This document shows positions 11,223-23,424 of a stretch of DNA of 64,000 bases, piece after piece. The stretch lies in contig CP034996.1 in the NCBI GenBank assembly GCA_004026145.2, forward strand, positions 12,831,641 through 12,895,640, given 5' to 3'. Position 1 is the first letter of the stretch. Every line of letters begins with the position of its first letter. This stretch comes from Takifugu bimaculatus (taxonomy: Eukaryota > Chordata > Actinopteri > Tetraodontiformes > Tetraodontidae). The notes beneath the pieces were generated by a model, which saw only the letters and a list, made by a program, of their open reading frames with translations, did no database searches and had not been told where the DNA came from. The position numbers were made by a program, and so were the translations under genes.

Positions 11223-13355
11223 GAGACGGTGAAGCCGCGTGTGCCCATGATGATGCTGGACCTTATCACCAACACGACCACACACACACATGCACACACA
11301 CACATACTGACAACAAAAAAGTGGACTTGCACACTAGTTTTGGTCACGGACAGATTATCAAACCGGGGGGGGAGAGCGAAAGCGTCGGAGAAATCTCTCC
11401 CACCTGTTGTTAGGGCGCATCGGTCCAGGCCGACATTATCATTGACTCTTCATCTGGATTGCACATCAAGTCCAAAGTGGGGGGGTCAGAGGTCGCCTCG
11501 CTGTTAACTCCAACCACTAAATCCTTCACTACCACAAAATGGAGAGCTCCAAGCCCAGCTGGAAGAGCTGATTTACGGCCACCGTGCTTTTAGCTGCATA
11601 GATTGTGTTTTTTTTCTTTTTTCTTTTAGGTCATTTTAATTTTTTTTTTTCTTGCCTCATGAAAGTTCTGCCACTGGATTTTTAGACTGTTGGTCCTCCG
11701 GCGGCGATCTTAGGTCTGTCGTGGGGGTTTCTCTCAGCAGCTCTACTTGAGAGGGTCAGCATGGGGTTGGGGTGGGCTTCACATCCAGGGATGCACTTTA
11801 ATGATCTCTATGTTTTACCCTCGGAAAAGGGTGCGTTATCGTTGTTGTCGACATACTGTTTTGGTAAGTGTTTTTAATGACACCGCTCCGACAGCCATAC
11901 CCATTGCCTCTACAGAGCTCTGGCAGATCAAACTTTGTTTACATCGAGCATTGCTTTTGTATCCACAGATTTATTTGAAGCACTTTTTTGATAGCGTAGT
12001 GTTACTTTAGAAGAAATGCCACATCGAGAAATTGTTCCTATATATTTTTTTTTAGTGGCGGCGTCAGTGCAGGCTTGTGAAACAAGACCTTTTTTGGAAA
12101 AACACAATTTGATCCAGAGGTGTGAGTTTTAGGCTGGCGTTTAGGGAAGGTTGGATTTATATAATGTGGGAGAGGACCTTGCCTTTCATCAAGTGAAGGA
12201 GAAATTTATCCATTTTTGAATGTGTGTCCTCCTCATAACACCACTCCGCATCACCGTCTGGTGACCATGGAAACCAAACGCTTGAAACACAATCGGTTGC
12301 TGGATGTGTTGTTGCTGTCTATCAGCCCAGGCTCTTTGTATTCATCCAACGTGAAGAACCTTTAACTCTGAAGGTTTGGTATTCTTGTCGCACTCTTGCT
12401 TCTAGTCCTGCTCTGCAATTACAATGACTGCTAGAAGATTCATTTTTGGGAACACGTTCTGGAAGCAACTGGCCGTTCGCCCCCTCTGCTCAGTCGGCTT
12501 TGAGCGGACATGTTGTCCTCCCTCTTCATGGAAAGCAAGCAGCACATGTTCAGTGGTAGCACTGTTGATGCAGACGTGATGATTTAAAATTGTGTCAGAG
12601 AAAGCACTGAAAACCTCCTCCACACATGGAACTTCTGGATTTTACTGGGTTCTTGGGTGCAAGAACAACGGCCAGGTGATTTAGGTCAGTGGTTGTAGCA
12701 TTAACTGGGGTCATCACTTGCTGGTACTTTTGGAAACACTGTTGGATGTCGGTGATGTTTACGTGCTCATCGGACGCAGCGGACCGCACGTCAAGCTGTT
12801 CTGAGCTGTAAGGCGGAACTAAAAGATGGGCATGTAACCATCCGAGCGGCTGCCCAACCACCACGAGATTAATGGGAGAATATGTTCTTTGTCCGTCACT
12901 TGACTTCCAACACGAACCTCGGCCGTCGTGCCGACCAGTGAGCGAAAACTGAGTGCGTACTACTCTGTAATGGTTGTTTATTTGTGTGTTGGGTAACAGC
13001 ACCCTTTAGTCAATGGTAGAAGACATTTTTAGTGTGTATTTCAATGATTGAAAGTCCATTTTTACATTATTTTTTTTTGTGAAGGCCACAAGTTTAGTGC
13101 ATGATTTAAAAAAATAAGAGGAAAAAAAGAAGAATGAAACACACAGAGGGGGGAGGAATAAAACCTCTTCCTGGTTTAAAATATGAAATGATTACAGGAA
13201 CAAGACGGAGTCAAATAGGTGAAGCGTGAACACTTGTGTACTGTGCACCAAGAGAAAAACCATGGAATTTGTTTGACTGAGAAACGTGTTTGAAGATGAA
13301 GGCCTTATGTGAACTGTATAATAGTTAATAAATTAAATCTTGTAAAACCACCCTC
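11223..13355 (+). other. arhgap35: arhgap35 3' untranslated region
   Basis: About 2.1 kb between the stop codon and the AATAAA at 13327, with T-rich tracts (11608-11650, 12040) and short CA repeats (11277-11308). No coding homology on either strand. An earlier AATAAA near 13157 could give a slightly shorter form. Confidence 0.7.
13327..13332 (+). terminator. arhgap35: Poly(A) signal for arhgap35
   Basis: AATAAA followed about 25 bases later by a GT-rich stretch (gcttgcttgtgttt), the usual cleavage-site context. Confidence 0.7.
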
Positions 13356-13359
13356 TGCT

Positions 13360-14612
13360 TGCTTGTGTTTAATATGTGTGGCTTTTTTTAAACTATTTAT
13401 ATCGATATTGGTGCGGGGGAGTCAGGAAATGTAGAAAATCAAGAGTCATTTTTCTGGTTCCAGTTTTGAGGGTTTTGATAGTTGTTTGAAAAGCCTTGTT
13501 GCACACTGCTGTCATCTGCCAAAATATTAGACCCACTATTATTCACATTTTCCACCACGGAATACGCGCTGAGGTTTAGTTATTATCCTGATGGACACTT
13601 TTAGTGAGTAAACGAGGCATGGATGTGTAACGGCTGCTCCCAAAAGATGATCAGAATGTGGCCTAAATCTTGTCTTAAGCACACAATTTTTTTGGCCTCA
13701 AGTTCCATGATGCGTCCTAATGAACAGAAGAACAGAATTTTGTTCAGATCTGTTGGATCTCTACTGCAGCAGCCACTAGCTGGAGCATTCACGCAATAGT
13801 GCAGGTGACTCTGAAGTTCATCAATTATTCACAGCATATCCGTCATGACTGACTACCCTCTTTTGGTCCAATACTGTCGTCACAGTATCTTTTAACCCGT
13901 GCTGAGGGATTGCTGGTTTCTGGTGTTATGTCACCACCCAGTGGCCATTTGGATGCATGGCTTAGCGGACTTTTAAAATAGTGAGTTCTTTTATTGTGTA
14001 GACAATTACATGTTAAAGGACCGTTTCTTTTTTAAACCTCGTGTTAAAAAGCTATTCACAAGAAATAATCGTAAAATATCAATATGGGGGGCTACAAAAC
14101 ATTTTTACAGTAACCAAGAACAACCAGAAACAAGCAAATGTTCAAATTCTTTAACCTTTTTTGCTATCATTCATGGAAAAAACACTTGTTTTCTCTTTTT
14201 CTTTCAATGTATCTACAGCTATAGCCCCCCTCTGGAGATGTACAGTGTGCAAACAATTGAACTATTTTGGCCTGAAGATGAGGTGAAATCTGGTCGCAGC
14301 CTTTGACACGAGGCTCTTTATTTCAAGACAGGTGACCTTTGAAAACAAACGGAAATAGCCCGCAGCAGTGAAATGAAAGAAGAGTCCAAGAGCATTTTCA
14401 CTTTGAGCCAGAATTACGAGCTGCATCCTACAGGCCGGCCAACAGACCCTGTTTGGTTTCAGCAGCACCTAAATACAAAAGCAAACGATGGTCCTTGTGG
14501 GTCTGGATTTCTGGATTTCGAGAATGTCCTTTTCCCAAATGTATACAGTAAATAGTATATAGCGTTAGTTATTTGCCCCACTCATCACTAGGTTTGTTTT
14601 TCATTTATTTTC

Positions 14613-14644
<32 letters not shown>

Positions 14645-14790
14645 ATCTGAATCTTATCCACCTAAATAACACACTGAGGCATCATGATGTGTTGATGTGT
14701 CCTACTTGATTGTTAGTGAGATTACACACAAAAAGACCTCATTAGTATATTTTGGGTGAGGTAGGTCTCGACTACCACCCTCCCTGTAGG
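13360..14790. other. Intergenic gap between convergent arhgap35 and dscaml1
   Basis: No coding homology on either strand. It holds a short (TG)n run at 14625-14644 and AT-rich sequence. The two genes converge tail to tail here. Confidence 0.6.
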
Positions 14791-17091
14791 CTATCGCCTT
14801 TATTTATCTTTATTATTGTTGTGGCTGTGGTTGAGATTAACAGAAGCCATGGCATATGAAAGATAGCTTTATTGCACAAGGTGTTAGAATGATCTTTTTA
14901 GTTTTTGCTTTCTTTTCATAGAAAATGTACCTTTGAACACAAGCAATTGCTGTAACAAGCAACTCAAACAAATGTTGGACGGAGGATACCCTCCACTTTT
15001 TTTTCCTCGGTTTTTTAAAATTTTTTCCCTTCAATTTTCCCTTTTAGCAAGCATGCAATCTTTTTAGGAGCAACAGAATACAAAATAATGATTAAAAAAA
15101 AAAGTAAATGGGACAAATGACAACATCAAAAGACCTTTAAAAAAAGAATTTAAAAATTCAAAAGATTGGTATCAAAAACATAAAGGGAAAGAAAATTTGT
15201 TTTGCCCATTTCAGAAGGAAAATATTTCATTCTTTTGATACGGGTTCAATTGTGAACGTGGGGCATTCGACCCTGATGTGTCCCCTGATTTATTCTGATG
15301 AAAATAGCTCTTCATAAAAAACTGTGTTTTATGTACAAGACTTAAATCTATAAACCACACAAATGAAGGATGGCAGATCTGGCGTGTTTGGGGTGATGAA
15401 TTTTGACTCCGTTTCATCCGAACGCAGGAAAAGGACGGGAGCCCGAATGATTTGGGGTTTACAGACCACCTCCAGCACTGTATTTACACTACTGTCTAAA
15501 TTTGTGTGACCCAAAGAGCGCCGGTCCCTGATTTCACTCGGCTGGTTTTAAGGCCGCAGACCTTCTGTCCGACCCCGGGACCAGAAAAATCTGTCGGAAT
15601 TTTGAACGAAAGTCGGATCTTATATATCAATATCAGACTGACAGGTACCCCTCCCTCAAACAAACAGAATCAATGCAAACGGAAAAAAACAACAACCCAT
15701 AAACCACAAAACGCTATAAGATGCTTTCACCAGGCATTCCAATAGGTTCTTGTGTGAATGTACAATAGAGCAAGATGGAGGGTCATGGAGATAACGGGGG
15801 CGGGACATGTACAGTACTTCAGACAGGGCAACAGCAACTATTTAAAATGTCAAAACTCCCTGACATGTAACTTCGCTCAGTGTTAAAGTATCTGACTTCG
15901 CTCGCCTTCTCGAACTGGGGGCCCCTCCTGCGAACCGTCCACCTCTTGGGAGAGCCAAGATCGGCCGGAGCTCGACGCCAGGGCCGGCTGGGAGGTCGGG
16001 CAGGCGCCGCGGTTCTATTTTAAAGCAACCGCTGGCGTTTGAGAGGAGCTGAACGCGCACACCTGTGACGGGGCTGCGAACCCTGTCACCCAGCCGGCCG
16101 CTCCAGACCCAAAGCACGTCTCGCTTTCCCCCTCTCGCCACAACACTCTGCTCTCGCTCTACATACAGAAACATACACGTCATCCCATATACAGTATACG
16201 CTATCATTTAACTTTCACTAGTCCATGTTTTTAAACGTTCTTTTTTTAATTGAGTGATTGAGCGATTGTCTCATTCTTAAATGTGACATGAGCATTAAAT
16301 TGCTGTATATACCACCACGCCGCTGTAGCAGATACGCTTTATACTTTGTCATAATTTCACTTAAATGTCAATAATATACCTACATAGAAATATATATGTA
16401 AATTCTTTATAATACCAAATATTCTCTATTTTAATGGGAAATCATAGCTTGCCATGAATTGATTGGATGTTGTTTAACCAGAGAGTGATACCGATGAGCG
16501 GAAACATTGATGCGGTCACTTTTGTCCACAAAAGTGAATCTGAGTGATTCCTTTTAGAATTTAGAGAGAATTTGTTAATTTGGGGCTTTTAGAGACACAT
16601 GAGGGGGTTAAAAGATACGTACAATAGAGGAACGGGGGGAATTCAACTGTAAGTCCTGCATATTGACAATAATACTCGTGGAGGACAGTACACGTGTGCA
16701 TGAGAAACCAGCTTCATCCTGGCTATCGTCGTCTTCATCGTCGAAAACGTGGAGCCGTCGCACCTAAATCAAAGATGACCAGTCCACATGCTTCCTGCTT
16801 CGTCGCTGTGAGGTTCTCCGTGAGATCTGAGCAGAGCTGAGCAGCAGCCGGTCGGAACTGTTAGTCGGAGTTAGTAATTCAGTCCCAGATGAACGCGAAA
16901 CGTGGGGCTATCTGGGGTTCTGTCCGGGAGAACGCCGTTCCCGGGGATATTAGACGGAGCGCTGGGCGGTTCGCCATCGGTTAGCTTTAAAGACAGACGC
17001 TTGCGACCCTGTTCTGGCCCAGACTGATGGGTACCAGAGCTGGGCTGGCGGAGGAGTGGGTCGGCACAGCAGGCCTGTGCTACAGACTTAA
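14790..17091 (-). other. dscaml1: dscaml1 3' untranslated region (extent uncertain)
   Basis: No coding homology downstream of the stop on the minus strand. Minus-strand AATAAA hexamers occur at 15289-15294, 14868-14873, 14809-14814 and 14799-14804; any could end the transcript. The true end cannot be fixed without transcript data. Confidence 0.45.
14868..14873 (-). terminator. dscaml1: Candidate poly(A) signal for dscaml1
   Basis: AATAAA on the minus strand about 2.2 kb past the stop; similar hexamers at 15289-15294 and 14799-14814 compete with it. Confidence 0.3.
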
Positions 17092-17525
17092 CTACACCAG
17101 TGTGTACGACTTGGAGTAGGCCCCCACGCTCTGTTTCTGCAGCCTCCCCAGCGCTGAGGAGCTGCTCTCAAGCAGCGAGTCTCTGGAGCCCCCCACCTTG
17201 TTGCTGTTGGTGGGGTTGCTGCTTGTGCTGGAAGTGGAAGCCGTGGCGGCAGCGTTGGAGCTGGGCATGGTGAGAGTCCTCTGGGGCAAGGTGGCGGTGC
17301 CTGAGCTGGAGCCCAGGCTGCTCAGCCCAGAATGGCCCAGCGTCAGGGCCTGCTGCTTGGCAGAGTCTAGAGTCTTGTGGCGGCCCTGGGTGTGGTACGC
17401 CCGCTGCGTCAGGCTGCGGATGGAGGCTTCCCGCGGCGGCACCGCCGGGCAGGGGTCGTGCAGCTCCCCTTGCTTGCGGAAGAACGGGTCCGTCTTCATG
17501 TAGAGGGGCAGGTTGCAGAACTCAC
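17092..17525 (-). CDS. dscaml1: dscaml1 exon 33 (C-terminus, PDZ-binding motif)
   Basis: Acceptor gtctcacag; stop TAG at 17092-17094. It encodes FCNLPLYMKTDPFFRKQGEL, CPAVPPREASIRSLTQRAYH, a low-complexity Ala/Ser/Thr/Asn stretch that is much more Pro-rich in human, and GGSRDSLLESSSS, ending AYSKSYTLV. The last three residues TLV form a class I PDZ ligand. Confidence 0.96.
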
Positions 17526-20500
17526 CTGTGAGACATGCAACATTTCTTTTTATTTAAAAAGATTCTTTTCAACTGGTGCCCTGACAGTGAGGACCTGTGT
17601 TTCATAGTGTAAATCAGAGGTAGACAACCCAACAGCCGGGCCGCGTTGTTGTCTAACCATATGGAAAGTTGTAGGACTGGGTTGTCTACCTCTGGCACAA
17701 TACATCACAGTTAATATAAATATATGATTTTTCTCTCCTCTTCTTTATTTATTATTTTAAAATGAGTTGGTGACGGTAACAAAAAGCCCACCGCAGCCCC
17801 TGCGTGACTCTCCTCTGCTCTACTTACTCTTGGCGCGGTGGGGAATGGGTACGGCCACGTTCTTCCCGCGGTCGTAGTCCTGCGGTTTCGGCGGCGAGGC
17901 GGTGAAGCGGCAGATGCCCGGCTCCGACGGCGTGCTGAGGGACGTCATGCTGTCTGCTGGGTCGTTGGTACCGGTGGTCATTTGGTCGGAAGAGCTGTCG
18001 GAGATGAAGCACTCCGTGATGGTGAACTTGGCGTGCTGCAGGTGCTCCTCCAGCTTGGCGTGCTCGTAGGCCCGCGCCAGCTCCTCGTAGGTGGAGGAGG
18101 CGCTCTCTGTCGACACCATGCTGTTGCGACCCTTGTCTGGATAAAAGGAGCGGCGTGATCTCACTCGCGTGCCTTTTTGGGGTCGCTTTTTAATGCGTGA
18201 TGGGATGAACTCACCCGTGTCCTGTGAGAGACTGGCGCTGTAGCTGTCGCTCTCTGTGGCGGTGATGCCGTGAGAGCCCATCGTCCTCCAGTCGGAGGTC
18301 AGGGTCCTGGCCGAGGCCGTGGACTGGCTCACGCTGGGGCGACTCAGCGTCCACTGGCTGGAGTATCTGTTCCTGGAGCTGTGCGCAGATTTTATGCTCT
18401 TCCTGGACACGGGATCTGAGAGGGGTCGCAGTGATCAGAAACATCCTCAAACAGCGTTTGACCTTTATTTGCAGGGAATAACTCACTTGTCCCAGGACGT
18501 ATGTCTGACATGTCGATCAGCGGCCCTGAGTTCTGGATCAGGGCCTGGTGGTGCAGCGAAACGCCCGTGCAGAAGTTTTGCGGATTCACAGATTGAGTAA
18601 ATTCTGTGTCTGTGACTGGAACTGCCGCCTTGTCTTCTCCTGGTCACGGCCAAGACATAAATAACAACATAAACAACATTTACTCCCTCATATAAGCTAC
18701 TCATATGTTGCTGTGGAAGGCCGGACCATACCGATCTGCTTGATGCCCTCCTTGTCCTCAATGAGTAGCTGAACACGGGGGATGTCAATGTGGAGCCTTG
18801 GCCCTTGAGGGGGCCCTTTGACTGGGGTGTCTATGCTGCGATTGTTCTTGCTGCACACAGGTGGAAATGACATGTCTGATGTCTGCTCTAACACTGAAAG
18901 GTAAATGTAGGCTATGACAGAGGCTCTTACCTGATGAGCATCTCAGCGAGGCTCTTAGCATCTATAAGAGAGCGATGCCTTGATTAGGTTTGAGTTGGCT
19001 GCGGCGATTACGTCATTCTTTATTACAGAAATCCACCATACACGATCACCACATCGTTCAGTTGTTCACAAATGCTTTTTTGTTTTTTTTTGTTCATCTG
19101 AATATCCTTCAAACCCTAACAAAATGTGTTTTATTTTGAATTTAAGTCTACACTCGCGCCAAACGCTAACAATTTTGGGGGAGTTGAGTTCATTCGTTCA
19201 CAATGATCACATTAAATGTGTCGGCCGTTGCCATCACAGGGGCTGAATGATTTAAAGCTGTTGCTGGGGGGCTTCTCTCACCTCTCAGCCGTTTAAGCCT
19301 CTTCTCCTTACGCTTCTTGCGGATGATAAACAGCAACGCGACGCCGAGAGTCACCAGGATGACGGGAGAGCCGATGGAAAACAGCTTTTTCACGTCGTCG
19401 CCTTCTCCTCGAGCTGACTTGATGGGAGGTATTGTACCTGCAGAGACATGGGAGTCGGTGTAGGAAAAAACTAAACTGAAGAGAAATGCGACAGACACAC
19501 TTACTGCCATCGTAGTCAGTAGTAGCAAACTGGGAACTCTGGTTGCCACAGCCCGCGCTGTTGCAGGCCTTCATTTTCAGCTCGTACCAGGTGGCCTCAC
19601 GCAGCTCACTGAGGAAGAGCTGTGTGGTGGAGTTGGCCTTGAGGCTCTGCCAGGCCCAGGTACCTTTAGGCCTGAAGTCCAGCATCAGGTCGGTGATGGG
19701 GCAGCCGCCGCTAGTCCAGCCCTGCAGGTTGAGGCCTGCATGAGTGGAGTTGATGTGGGTGAGAAGCGGCTGATCCTTATTGAACACCGGTTCTGTAGAG
19801 GAGAAACACGCGGGATAAATAACAGATACATTAAAGAAATGCTGCGTTTGTCAGTTTCTCAGAACCCATAATTCGCGACTCCCTCCTCACCTCTTCCATG
19901 GGTCTTGGCCTCAATAATTTCACTGATGCGTCCTGAGCCCACGCTGTTTTTGGCAGCCAATTTGACCTTATACCAGGTCCCACAGCGCAGATTGTCCAAC
20001 TTAAAGGACCTTTCAGTGGAGCTGATGAACACATCTCTCCATTCCTCAGTGTTGTCCACTGAATATTGCAGCACAAATCCTGCAAGAACAGTTTCATCAA
20101 TCGCCTGTGTTTTAGGGAATTAAAAGTGATGCAGTTACACGTTTCTAACACCAGAGAGCAACAAACACCCCCTTTTGTCTGTAGTTTCAGCATTTCGACG
20201 CAAACATTAATGAAATACTTGCTGAAAGTTGCAAGGTCTTCAGGGTTTCTCTGGACACAAGAAGACTTTTCATGGCCATACCTCTGATGGAGCTTCCGCC
20301 ATTGTCTCCAGGGATCCATGCCAAGGTGATGGAGGAAGTTGAGGTGGTGGAGACGGTCAGTCGGGGCTGATCAGGTGGAACTGTCATACAGACATACAGC
20401 GTGATTGAGCAGCAGAGTCGAGGTAATTCAAGGAATATTCTTGAAAATACATTTTTAGTTGTCTTACCTTGAACCACCAGATTGACTATGATAGTATCAA

Positions 20501-22989
20501 AGCCCAGAGTGTTGGTGGCAGTGCATGTGTAGTACCCAGAATCCTCTGCTTTGACAGATCGTAGGACCAGGGTTCCATTGGATAAAACCTGCCTCTGGCT
20601 GTCAGATGTCACCGGTGTAGCAGAATCCTCACTGAATAAGAAGGGACCGGTTACATCTTCTATTATGATTCCACAATCTTTTTATTCTTCTTATTCTTAC
20701 GAGTAGAGAAATATACCTGTCTTTGGTCCATTTTATTGTGGGAGCTGGTTCTCCCACTGAGCTGCAGGGTAGACGTACTTCCTTCATCCACGGAGTGGTC
20801 ACCGTCCCACCGAAGGACAGGATTTTAGCAGGGACTGCACAGAAGGTTTTTAAACGAGTTAAAACACAAGTATACAGAGTGTTTCTATTTAATCTATTTA
20901 ATGAACTTCAGAATAAATTCACAACGGCTGAGGCAAGGAAGACAACTAATGAGGTGGCTTTTGTTGGCTCTTGGACATTGAGTAGATTTATAAGGATAAA
21001 TGATCTAAAAAAAATGTAAAAACGGCTTCAGCTTCAACATCCTGACGGGATGTTTCTTCACTGCTCAGAAGGGTAAAATCCACAGCCTATAGTTTTCAAC
21101 AGCCCCTCCCTTCTCATCCTCCAGTCTATCTTTTCTCCATAGATCCTCCCCTCTATTGATTCTTTCCTTCCACCTCTCTCCCAAAGGGTCATTTTACTGG
21201 ATAGGCCCTGTTCATCACCACATAATTAACAACAGCAATTCTTGCAACAAAGCTGCGGCTCGATCGATACTACAGCTGTCAATCAATAACAGAAGGAGTG
21301 GACGGGGCCGGAAGGCGAGACGGCCACGAAAGTGATCTCTGTTGAAATTTTCTAGAGCTTTAGAGCAATTTGCCTCATAACCTTTCCTGAGATCCCTTCA
21401 GTCTTCTCCTGACCCACCTTTCCCAGCAGGCTCCACTGTGACCTTTGAGCTGAAGTTGCCTTTGCCTGCCGTTGTCACGGCTGCTGCCCAGATGTGGTAC
21501 TGTTTACCCCGGGAAAGGTGCGTGATACGATAGAAGAGCATCTCCGGGTTGGCTTCATACTCACTGGGCGCCTGGGACAAAGGGCACAAATGTCACATTA
21601 TAGCAAACTGATAACTGAGCGACGCTATGTGGATCATAACGGGCAGTGATTGAGGATTGGTGGAGGGAGGGAACACGTTGACGTCTGTCAGACTTAAATG
21701 GACCGATTAAATAATCCTGCTCCTGTAACAGTGGTAAAGCTGACGGCGGTGATCGATGGTGATTTACTTGAGCATCTTTATGAAATTTGGTTTCTGTTGA
21801 GCCACATGTTGCCTTTTGCACATTCGTTTGGGTGTGAATCAACAGTAGGAAAACTGTTTTTATTGTTTAATACAAAAAAATAAGATACACTCTTATTTTA
21901 CTATCAGATCATGCTGGAAATATAATCTATTTTTTTTTTAAACAACTTGTTTCTTTATCAACTTAAATGAAAAGGACAGACAGCACGTTGTGCCATCCAT
22001 CTTAAAAAGTCAAGTCATTTAGAATGATTAAAGATTTCTTCTTAAGGGGGATTTTGTGAAATTGGGATAAACTATTTTTGTAAGGATGACTGAAACATCC
22101 AGCTGCAGACAGTAACACACACTCGCCAACATGCAGACGAAAACAAACTGGCTCCTCAGTTCTAATCTGTTCATCTCTCCATGTTCATCCTCAGCCCTTT
22201 CACCATTTGCTTCCCCCTCTTTTCCTCAATCCCTCTCTGTCTAGTTCAGTGAAGACGAGAGGATGGAGGGAGGGAGGAGGGAGGGAGGGAGGGAGGAGGG
22301 AGGTGTGTTTGTGCGCGTGTTGGGGGTGCGTTTGAAAATTCCTCCGGCATAGCGGTGGTGTTGTGGTGATCCAGGGAGTGATACAGGGAGATAATGAAAA
22401 GATGGACAAAAGCACTCTCATCTCGATGTGACTGATACCCTCCCCTGCTCCTCCCAGCCTGCACCCCCCCCCCCCCACACACACACACACACGCACACAC
22501 ACACACTTCCTCCTCCTTTTTCGTCTCTCTCTTTTTCTCTCATTTCCCCTTGGTCTTTCCCCACCTCTAATGGTGTTTCTCTTTCTCTCTATCAACCTCC
22601 AGTCCCCCTCCCCTGCTCCATCCCTCCCTCCCTCCCTCTCCCCTCCCTCGCCCGTGCTCATTTAAATGGCACTCATGCACGGAGAGGGAAGAGAATTTGT
22701 GAATAATAAGAAAGTGAGCTTCTATCCTGATATCGCATTTCACTCTGAGCACACAGCCTAACCACAGCCGAAAGGCCACAAATACACGTATAATTACAAA
22801 ATGTGAAAGTGTAGAGGGTGTGTGTCTGTGTGTGTGTCTGCGTGTGTTCCTTATGCGGCAGTGTGCATGTGTGAGCTTGTTCTCTGCTTCATTTGCATAT
22901 CTACGTCTCATCACGTTGCCAAGACAACCTCATCTGTTCATCTGGGAGGGCAGGAAATAAAGCGATGGTGCAAATGCAGTGAAAGAGAT

Positions 22990-23053
<64 letters not shown>

Positions 23054-23387
23054 CACACACACGTGTGGATTTAATTAATAATAGTGGTTACCAAAGATTT
23101 ATTTCCACTGGCACATTTTTATTACACTGGCATACTTGCTTCTCAATCTACTGGAATATTTCCAGTTTATGAGTCACCGATATATGAGAGGGAACCCACC
23201 GGCTGCCCGGACCCTGGACTGGAGCAGTAGATGGTGTACTTGCGGATGATACCGTTGGGCTTATGGGGAGGCAGCCAGGAGACAACCACGCTGCTGGGAG
23301 AGGAGGGAACTGCCTTGATACCAGCTGGTGGTCCAGGGACTAAAAGGAAAAGCACAGAAACATCAGCATCAGCAGAGAAGGCATGCT

Positions 23388-23424
<37 letters not shown>

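Noticed and set aside
10961..11413. Alternative-frame Pro/His-rich proteins in the arhgap35 last exon
   Set aside because: The C-rich tail is open in all three frames; only the frame ending AEQETL continues the RhoGAP domain.
17198..18158. Plus-strand open frames opposite dscaml1 exons 32-33
   Set aside because: They are antisense to near-identical DSCAML1 coding sequence with correct splice sites.
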